This document shows, one piece after another, positions 1-4,991 of a stretch of 6,188 nt of DNA (the stretch's first letter is position 1; the number at the start of each line of letters is the position of its first letter). This DNA is from an uncultured Spartobacteria bacterium (GTDB lineage: Bacteria; Verrucomicrobiota; Verrucomicrobiia; Chthoniobacterales; Terrimicrobiaceae): positions 1 through 6,188 of the forward strand of contig CAIWSO010000393.1 in the NCBI GenBank assembly GCA_903915315.1. Reading direction: 5' to 3'. Below the pieces are notes generated by a model. It did not search any database. It was given only the letters and a program-made list of their open reading frames with translations, and was not told where the DNA came from. The translations under genes and the position numbers were made by a program.

Positions 1-629
1 CCCAAAGCGGCATTCCAAGCCAGCGGAGCCAACAAGATCATCATCGGCAATAAAAGCAGCCCAGCCAATGCGATGAGTGCCCGGCGTTCTTTTTCATAGA
101 TCGGTCGCCGCAGATAGAAGCACAAACCCAGTGAGAAAAGAACCGCTTCATATCGAAAGAGCACCGCAAGGGAAAGGAAGGCTGCGGCGAAATACCAAGC
201 GCCACCGATATCTTCTCGGGAATGGACGACAGCTAAGGCCGCAGCCAGTGTCAGAAAAAGGGTCGGCACCAGTGGGCCCATCGTCACGCACTCTTCATTG
301 AAGAGGGGAAGCGCGTTGAGCGCCACGACCAGCCACCCAGCAACAACCTCATCGAACAATGAACGTGCAAGCAACCAAGCACACCAAGCGGCGGCAAATC
401 CCAAGATGGGCCATGCAAGACGAATGAGATTCAATGAATCCCCCGTCAACCAGCCCAGCACATGAACAAGAAGCGCCGTGCCTGGAGGACCATCAAAGAA
501 AGCCGGTGCAAGACGGTCACTACACATCCAGTAGTAGGCTTCCTGTGGGGCAATACCCTGCAAGGCCAGCCACACACAACGCAGAAGAGTGAGTGCAGCA
601 AGAAAAACGAAGACGGTTTTGGATTTCAC
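1..629 (-). CDS. ArnT/PMT-like GT-C membrane glycosyltransferase, N-terminal part (runs off left edge)
   Basis: This is an open minus-strand frame from GTG at 629-627 to the window edge, giving 209 residues with no stop. It resembles the N-terminus of ArnT/PMT-type (GT83/GT39) glycosyltransferases, which transfer a sugar from a polyprenyl-phosphate donor to lipid A, protein or another acceptor on the outer face of the inner membrane. A first hydrophobic helix (about residues 5-22) is followed by a short loop with PQEAYYW (28-34) and FFDGPPG (44-50). These match the family pattern DEAYYW...YFDHPP. Several further hydrophobic segments follow, at roughly 70-90, 97-110, 118-136, 144-172 and 184-205. 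The start is the first possible one after an in-frame stop and overlaps the PAP2 stop in a GTGA junction, which implies coupled translation. There is no Shine-Dalgarno sequence. The usual Asp of the first-loop motif is Gln29, so this is either a divergent subfamily or an altered active site. The acceptor and the sugar cannot be told from this part. The family call is fairly firm and the substrate is unknown. Confidence 0.8.
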   Translation of the reverse strand, partial: MKSKTVFVFLAALTLLRCVWLALQGIAPQEAYYWMCSDRLAPAFFDGPPGTALLVHVLGWLTGDSLNLIRLAWPILGFAAAWCAWLLARSLFDEVVAGWLVVALNALPLFNEECVTMGPLVPTLFLTLAAALAVVHSREDIGGAWYFAAAFLSLAVLFRYEAVLFSLGLCFYLRRPIYEKERRALIALAGLLLLPMMILLAPLAWNAAL

Positions 630-1360
630 GATTCGATCAGATCAGGATGGGCGGAATGTAGGACGGGAGCGATTCTCTGTCCAAATCGCCTCCAGAGGAA
701 AGCGCAAATCCAGTAGGTCAAGCATCCACATGCGATACCAATCATGGCCCCGGCTAAAACATCGGATGGCCAGTGAGCGCCGACATAAACGCGGCTCATA
801 GCTACCAACGCTGCGGGAACAAACGCAATCCAACCCCGACCCCGATAAAAAACAAAACACACCGCAGCTATGGCAAAACAGTTGGAGGAGTGTGAAGAGG
901 GAAAGGATTTGCCTTTCACGGCGGGACTCTCAGGAGCAGAAATTCGAACCTGCAGAGGCAAAGCCATAGCAAGAATGCGCGGTGTCGCCTTTTCTAGGTC
1001 GATCGTTCGTACACCCGCCATCACCTGCGGAGGCCTCGGTCGGGCAATCAGGTGCTTGAGATTTCGACAAACCAATCCGTCCGATATCCCAACAGAGAGA
1101 CCTATCACTACCAGCATCGCCCTCGCTTGGAATCCCCCAAAACACAATCCCAACCCAGCCGCCAATACGATAAACGGCCACCACGCTGCCCAACTACTCA
1201 GCGTTGCCATTGCCACATCCAGAGGCGGAATGACGAGTTGGTGATTGATAAATTGAAGAATAGCGATGTCCATCGACAAAAAGAGGATCCAACTAACATT
1301 GGACGAAGCAAAAACGGTGGCAAGTCCGCAAAAACCAGAAGGATTGAAAAACAACAGCAA
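626..1360 (-). CDS. PAP2-family membrane phosphatase
   Basis: This is a type 2 phosphatidic acid phosphatase, an integral membrane enzyme that removes phosphate from lipid phosphates such as undecaprenyl pyrophosphate or lipid A. All three family motifs are present. Motif 1 is KX6RP (K102 to R109-P110). Motif 2 is PSSH (154-157, His157 the probable general acid). Motif 3 is SR-x5-H-x3-D (189-200, His196 the probable nucleophile). Hydrophobic helices lie near 45-75, 82-97, 160-185 and 203-222, and a polar loop of about 40 residues separates motifs 1 and 2. The chosen start is TTG at 1360, nine bases after the hydrolase stop and with a GAGAAG element 5 bases upstream. The alternative is ATG at 1273 (215 residues, beginning MDIAILQF). 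It resembles usual PAP2 N-termini but would leave a 96-base gap and has no ribosome site. The stop overlaps the next gene by 4 bases. The neighbouring glycosyltransferases suggest recycling of a lipid carrier or dephosphorylation of a lipid acceptor; this role is inferred. Confidence 0.9.
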   Translation of the reverse strand: MLLFFNPSGFCGLATVFASSNVSWILFLSMDIAILQFINHQLVIPPLDVAMATLSSWAAWWPFIVLAAGLGLCFGGFQARAMLVVIGLSVGISDGLVCRNLKHLIARPRPPQVMAGVRTIDLEKATPRILAMALPLQVRISAPESPAVKGKSFPSSHSSNCFAIAAVCFVFYRGRGWIAFVPAALVAMSRVYVGAHWPSDVLAGAMIGIACGCLTYWICAFLWRRFGQRIAPVLHSAHPDLIES

Positions 1361-1369
1361 GCGATCTTC

Positions 1370-2320
1370 TCACAGCACAAATTGATTCAAAAACTCAGGT
1401 ATCCGCCGCTCGATCCAAAATCCCTGAGCATCTAAAAAACCAAGGTGTCCACCCGAATTCGGCGTCTCCAGAGATAGGCAAGGATTTTGACGCCCTTCCT
1501 TATAGGGGAACGACTCCAAACTCAAAAAGGGATCATCTTTCGCATTGAGCAAAAGCGTTGGAATGGAAATGCGGTTGAGATACCCGATCGCACTGGACTG
1601 ACTCCAATAATCCTCCGCATCCCGGAAACCATGAATACGCGCCGTGTAGCGGTCATCAAAAATAGAAAAACTCCGGACGTCACGAACTCCCGTGGCATCG
1701 ATCTCCGTTGGAAATCGCTTTGCCTTGGCTTCAACCTTGGCAGCTAGACTCTTCATGAATCGGCGAAGATAGATTTGATTGCCTGGCCGACGATCGAGAG
1801 CGCGGGCACTTGAAGCCAAATCAACGGGCGCCGATATCGCAACTGCAGCATGGACGAAGGGATGCACGTTTCCCTCGCCGAGATATTTTAAAATCATATT
1901 CCCTCCGAGACTTAAGCCCACAAGCGCAAGGCTGGAATACCCCCCCGCCGCATGGCTGAGCACCGCAGACAAATCACCCGTCTCCCCGCTGTGGTAAAAG
2001 CGAAGGCACCGATTCAGTTCTCCACTACAACCGCGAAAGTTCCACGCGAGCGTATCCCATCCTGCTTTGTTAAGAGCGGCGGAGAGACCTCGGATGTCCC
2101 TATTTTTCGAGCTACCCTCAAGACCATGGGAGATCACCGCCAATCGCCGATGCCCTGCTTTGACCCAGTCCAAATCCAGAAAGTCCCCATCCGGCAATTC
2201 GAGTCGCTCTGCGACAACATCATTCCGAAACCTCCTTGGCAAAAGCGCCCCCAAAATCGTCTGCAAATGCCCGTTTCGCAGAAATAAAGGCGGCCGGAAG
2301 CGGGATTCCAGGAGTGGCAT
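1370..2320 (-). CDS. YheT-type alpha/beta-fold hydrolase
   Basis: This 316-residue serine hydrolase belongs to the YheT/EMB8-like family (AB_hydrolase_1), whose physiological substrate is generally unknown. The length is normal for the family. The N-terminus carries the hallmark NGHLQTI (16-22). The HGLEGSS stretch (65-71) is the oxyanion-hole region and NFRGCSGE (94-101) is the next family block. GLSLGGN (135-141) is the nucleophile elbow with Ser137. Asp262 or Asp263 in NAKDDPF and His292 in GGHLGF complete a plausible catalytic triad. No signal peptide or membrane segment is evident, so it is probably cytoplasmic. It starts at ATG 7 bases after the bioF stop and ends 9 bases before the PAP2 start, so it is almost certainly co-transcribed with both. 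There is no clear Shine-Dalgarno sequence. Because it directly follows bioF, a role like the pimeloyl-ester hydrolases (BioH and similar) is conceivable, but its sequence signature is YheT and not BioH, so that role is only a hypothesis. Confidence 0.9.
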   Translation of the reverse strand: MPLLESRFRPPLFLRNGHLQTILGALLPRRFRNDVVAERLELPDGDFLDLDWVKAGHRRLAVISHGLEGSSKNRDIRGLSAALNKAGWDTLAWNFRGCSGELNRCLRFYHSGETGDLSAVLSHAAGGYSSLALVGLSLGGNMILKYLGEGNVHPFVHAAVAISAPVDLASSARALDRRPGNQIYLRRFMKSLAAKVEAKAKRFPTEIDATGVRDVRSFSIFDDRYTARIHGFRDAEDYWSQSSAIGYLNRISIPTLLLNAKDDPFLSLESFPYKEGRQNPCLSLETPNSGGHLGFLDAQGFWIERRIPEFLNQFVL

Positions 2321-2327
2321 GAGTCGC

Positions 2328-3509
2328 TTAGACGGAAGACGCTGAGAAACTCAAATTCCGAAAGACCTCACCGAGTGAGCGGATCTGATCGGGATGATGC
2401 AGCGAAGTGACAGTGAATCTTAATCGCGCGGCGCCCTTCGCCACGGTGGGAAATCGAATGGCCGCAACAAGGAATCCTTTTTGCAATAGTTCGGTCGAGG
2501 CTGATGTTGCGGCGTTCTCGGGTCCGAGGATGTGTGGGATAATGGCGCTTTCTGGCTTGGGGGCCTGGAGTTCGGCGGCGAGGTTGCGGATATTTTCCCA
2601 GAGACATTCACGGAGGCGCCCCCCTTCAGGAGATTGCGCTATTTCAATCGCCTTGGTTGCGGCAGCCGCGACCGGCGCTGGCGGTGCTGTGGAAAAAATA
2701 AAACTCCGCGCGCGATTGATCAAATAATCCCGTAGGACTCGACTGCCTGCAACATAAGCGCCATGAGCCCCGAGGGCTTTTCCTAGGGTCCCCATTTGGA
2801 CCTCGATGCGGTCACCGATCCCAAGCTCTTCAGCCAAACCTCCGCCACTCGGTCCGAGCACCCCTACGGCATGCGCTTCGTCGAGAAAAAGCCAAGCGCC
2901 ATAGCGTTCCTTCAAATCCACAATCTCCCTCAGTGGAGCAAGATCACCATCCATGCTATAAACAGACTCCACAACGATGAGCACGCGGGCCTGCGGATGT
3001 TTGCGCGAAGCCCATGCCAAATGACTTTCCAGCTTGTTGAGATCATTGTGCGGAAACACGCGGAGGACAGCTCCGCTCAGCCGAGCGGCATCAATCAAAC
3101 AAGCGTGGGAGAGCTTGTCCATGATGATGACATCATCCTTGCCGCAGATCGCCGGGATTGTTCCCAGCGCTGCTGCGTAACCACTATGGAAGGCGAGCGC
3201 TGCTGGAGTGCGCTTGAATCGCGCGATGGACACCTCCAATTCCTCATGAGCGGTCATCGTTCCACAAATGAGTCGCGAGGCTCCAGAGCCGAATCCGCCA
3301 CGCTCCCATTCTCCCATGGCCGCATCGCGAATCGCCGGATGCGCGGCGAGGCCGAGATAATCGTTGGAGGAAAAATTCACCACCATCACGTCTCCGCGCC
3401 TGACGAGAGGAAGTTGAGGGGTTTCCAGCGGCGTAAGCCGACGCGTAAGACCGGCTAACTCGATTTCCTCGAGGGCATCCGACAAAAAAGCATCGAAAGA
3501 TTTGGGCAT
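2328..3509 (-). CDS. bioF: 8-amino-7-oxononanoate synthase (BioF-type alpha-oxoamine synthase)
   Basis: This is a fold-type I PLP enzyme. BioF condenses pimeloyl-ACP (or -CoA) with L-alanine, releasing CO2, to give 8-amino-7-oxononanoate, the first committed intermediate of the biotin rings. From the ATG at 3509 it has 393 residues; the E. coli enzyme has 384. Visible blocks are NFSSNDYLGLA (45-55), GSGASRLICGT (74-84), His135 in the KLSHACL block that would stack on PLP, and DEAHAVG (210-216) with Asp210 and His213 contacting the pyridine ring. GTLGKALGAHG (240-250) contains Schiff-base Lys244, and RSFIFSTAPP and the C-terminal AIRFPTV...ARLRFTV follow. The last pattern fits BioF better than 2-amino-3-ketobutyrate CoA ligase or serine palmitoyltransferase, though a paralogue in this superfamily cannot be excluded. 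The ATG shares one base with the pdxJ stop (TGATG), a reinitiation junction. An in-frame GTG at 3533 would add eight residues. No other biotin gene is visible in the window. Confidence 0.88.
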   Translation of the reverse strand: MPKSFDAFLSDALEEIELAGLTRRLTPLETPQLPLVRRGDVMVVNFSSNDYLGLAAHPAIRDAAMGEWERGGFGSGASRLICGTMTAHEELEVSIARFKRTPAALAFHSGYAAALGTIPAICGKDDVIIMDKLSHACLIDAARLSGAVLRVFPHNDLNKLESHLAWASRKHPQARVLIVVESVYSMDGDLAPLREIVDLKERYGAWLFLDEAHAVGVLGPSGGGLAEELGIGDRIEVQMGTLGKALGAHGAYVAGSRVLRDYLINRARSFIFSTAPPAPVAAAATKAIEIAQSPEGGRLRECLWENIRNLAAELQAPKPESAIIPHILGPENAATSASTELLQKGFLVAAIRFPTVAKGAARLRFTVTSLHHPDQIRSLGEVFRNLSFSASSV

Positions 3510-4246
3510 CACTTCCGATCGATCAGATCGCACATCTCGCGAACGGCGGCATGCAGCCCCACGGCAATAGCGCGGGAGATGATCGCGTGGCCGATATTGA
3601 GTTCCTCAAGGCCCGGCAAAACCAGTATGGCAGTCGTGTTCTCGTAATTCAGACCATGCCCCGCATTCACTCTCAGCTTCAATTCACACGCGAGTGCGGC
3701 TCCCTCCATAAGTTTGTGTAATTCCTTGTCTCGAGCAGCACCCGTGGCATTCGCGTAAGCGCCGGTGTGAAGCTCGACAAAGTCCGCCCCGAGAGCAGCC
3801 GCCGCACGGATTTGGGATTCCTCTGGATCGATGAATAAACTGATACGTGTTCCCACTTCCCGTAAACGCGCGATCGCGGGCGCAAGGACATCAAGTCGAC
3901 CCGCACAATCCAAGCCCCCCTCGGTCGTCACCTCGAGTCGATTCTCTGGAACTAGGCACACATCCTCCGGACGCACGGCCAAGGCGACGCGAAGAATGTC
4001 TTCCGAGAGACCCATTTCAAAGTTGAGCTTCGTCGTGATTTTTTCTCGTAGGAGAAAAATATCCCGATCCTGCATATGACGGCGATCTTCGCGAAGGTGG
4101 GCGGTGATACCACTAGCGCCCGCCAATTCAGCAATCAGGGCAGCCGCCACAGGGTCTGGCTCCGCATTGTGGCTTTCAGGTTGCTCACGATAGCGGGCTT
4201 GGCGAAGGGTCGCCACATGATCGATATTAACTCCGAGACTTGGCAT
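3509..4246 (-). CDS. pdxJ: Pyridoxine 5'-phosphate synthase
   Basis: PdxJ is a cytoplasmic TIM-barrel enzyme. It condenses 1-deoxy-D-xylulose 5-phosphate with 3-amino-2-oxopropyl phosphate to give pyridoxine 5'-phosphate, the ring-closing step of the DXP-dependent vitamin B6 route. The 245 residues match the family's usual length. The N-terminal signature LGVNIDHVATLRQAR (4-18) is intact. GITAHLREDRRHMQD (46-60) contains His50, NFEMG contains Glu77, ELHTGAYA (159-166) is present, and NAGHGLNYEN (194-203) contains His197. These histidines and the glutamate correspond to the E. coli catalytic set. The start is ATG 4246, because the conserved region begins three residues later. The frame is open for 15 more codons upstream (to 4291), but that stretch lies inside the preceding gene and is not PdxJ-like. 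The first 20 bases overlap the end of the GT2 gene, and the stop shares a base with the bioF start. The product is the precursor of the cofactor that the next enzyme, BioF, needs. Confidence 0.97.
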   Translation of the reverse strand: MPSLGVNIDHVATLRQARYREQPESHNAEPDPVAAALIAELAGASGITAHLREDRRHMQDRDIFLLREKITTKLNFEMGLSEDILRVALAVRPEDVCLVPENRLEVTTEGGLDCAGRLDVLAPAIARLREVGTRISLFIDPEESQIRAAAALGADFVELHTGAYANATGAARDKELHKLMEGAALACELKLRVNAGHGLNYENTTAILVLPGLEELNIGHAIISRAIAVGLHAAVREMCDLIDRK

Positions 4247-4967
4247 GGGTCGGATACTTGCGCTTGATCCGCCTTGCGGCAAGGATTGCATCGCGCAATG
4301 CCTCGAATCCCGAAAGAAAGGATACCTTCGATCCCTTCACATCCGCCCACTCCACAGGCAATTCGAGACTCCGAAAACCGAGTTGACTGGCGAGCAACAA
4401 TACCTCGACATCAAATCCAAATCCATCCTGTTCGAGCTTGGAGAAAACAGCCTGAGCTGCATCACGGCGGAATGCCTTGAAGCCGCACTGGGTATCCGCC
4501 AAGTGGGTGATTCCGGCCAGACGGAGTGCGAGATTGAACATTCGCCCGGACAACTCGCGCGTGAAGGATTGATGCACTCGAATAATGCTCTCCGGGTGAC
4601 GCCGACTTCCAACAAGCACATCGGCCTCTTCGGCGTGTTTTAAAAATTCCGGGATGTAACCCAGCGGCACACTCAAATCGGCATCCATGAAAAAAATCAA
4701 ATCTCCACGGGCTCGAAGCATTCCCGTTTTAACAGCGTAGCCTTTGCCTCTCGCAACGGGATTGGCAATCACCACAAATCGTGGATCTCCCCCAATCGCT
4801 TCACGCACAGCCGCCTCTGTCCCATCCGCACTCAACTCAATGACGATGATAAATTCCCACGCTTCATCTGGAAAAATATTCCGGATTTGTCGAATCGAGG
4901 GCGGTAAACGCAAGGCCTCGTTTTTCGCGGGAATGACAATACTGAGGCGCGGTGCTTGATTGGACAT
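4227..4967 (-). CDS. ALG5/DPM1-like GT2 glycosyltransferase (polyprenyl-phosphate sugar synthase-like)
   Basis: This GT-A fold family 2 glycosyltransferase resembles the ALG5 (dolichyl-phosphate beta-glucosyltransferase)/DPM1 group. Such enzymes move a sugar from a nucleotide donor to a polyprenyl phosphate on the cytoplasmic side of the membrane. In the 246 residues, LSIVIPAKNEALRLP (8-22) opens the nucleotide-binding half. GKGYAVKTGM (74-83) and FMDADLSVP (93-101) follow, with the metal-binding DAD at 95-97. GSRRHPES (120-127) and ADTQCGFKAF (157-166) are characteristic of the group. The canonical VDDGS.DGT element appears as VIELSADGT (42-50), with Glu44 where Asp is usual. There are no membrane helices, so it is probably a soluble or peripheral enzyme. 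The start is ATG 4967, because the frame open upstream to 5183 is antisense to the divergent gene and has no family similarity. It appears to be the first gene of the minus-strand operon and overlaps pdxJ by 20 bases. The sugar and lipid are inferred from the family only. Confidence 0.87.
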   Translation of the reverse strand: MSNQAPRLSIVIPAKNEALRLPPSIRQIRNIFPDEAWEFIIVIELSADGTEAAVREAIGGDPRFVVIANPVARGKGYAVKTGMLRARGDLIFFMDADLSVPLGYIPEFLKHAEEADVLVGSRRHPESIIRVHQSFTRELSGRMFNLALRLAGITHLADTQCGFKAFRRDAAQAVFSKLEQDGFGFDVEVLLLASQLGFRSLELPVEWADVKGSKVSFLSGFEALRDAILAARRIKRKYPTHAKSRS

Positions 4968-4991
4968 CTGTGGAGAGTTTAACTCAAGCAC
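4968..4991. promoter_or_regulatory. Short divergent spacer with an 11-base inverted repeat
   Basis: These 24 bases separate the start codons of the minus-strand operon and the plus-strand Agl23-like gene. At 4975-4985 they hold GAGTT-T-AACTC, a perfect 5-base inverted repeat around one central base. A site here would be suitably placed for a shared regulator of both transcripts. An arm this short can arise by chance, and no convincing -35/-10 pair is visible on either strand, so a regulatory role is a weak inference. GGAG at 4972-4975 is about 16 bases from the plus-strand GTG, too far for a normal ribosome site. Confidence 0.22.

Noticed and set aside
870..1435. Plus-strand frames of 124 and 127 codons opposite the PAP2 gene
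   Set aside because: The PAP2 frame on the minus strand contains all three catalytic motifs; the opposite frames have no recognisable features.
2796..3458. A 220-codon open frame on the plus strand, antisense to bioF
   Set aside because: It lies wholly inside a strongly conserved bioF gene, its translation shows no recognisable domain or membrane pattern, and it has no ribosome site. It is a shadow of the coding strand.
4247..4291. A 15-residue N-terminal extension of PdxJ
   Set aside because: It lies inside the GT2 coding sequence, and PdxJ similarity begins at the LGVNIDH block three residues after the ATG at 4246.
4933..4961. Possible plus-strand promoter: ATGACA, 17-base spacer, TTGATT
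   Set aside because: The -35-like box is fair but the -10-like box matches only three of six consensus bases, and it lies within the GT2 coding sequence.
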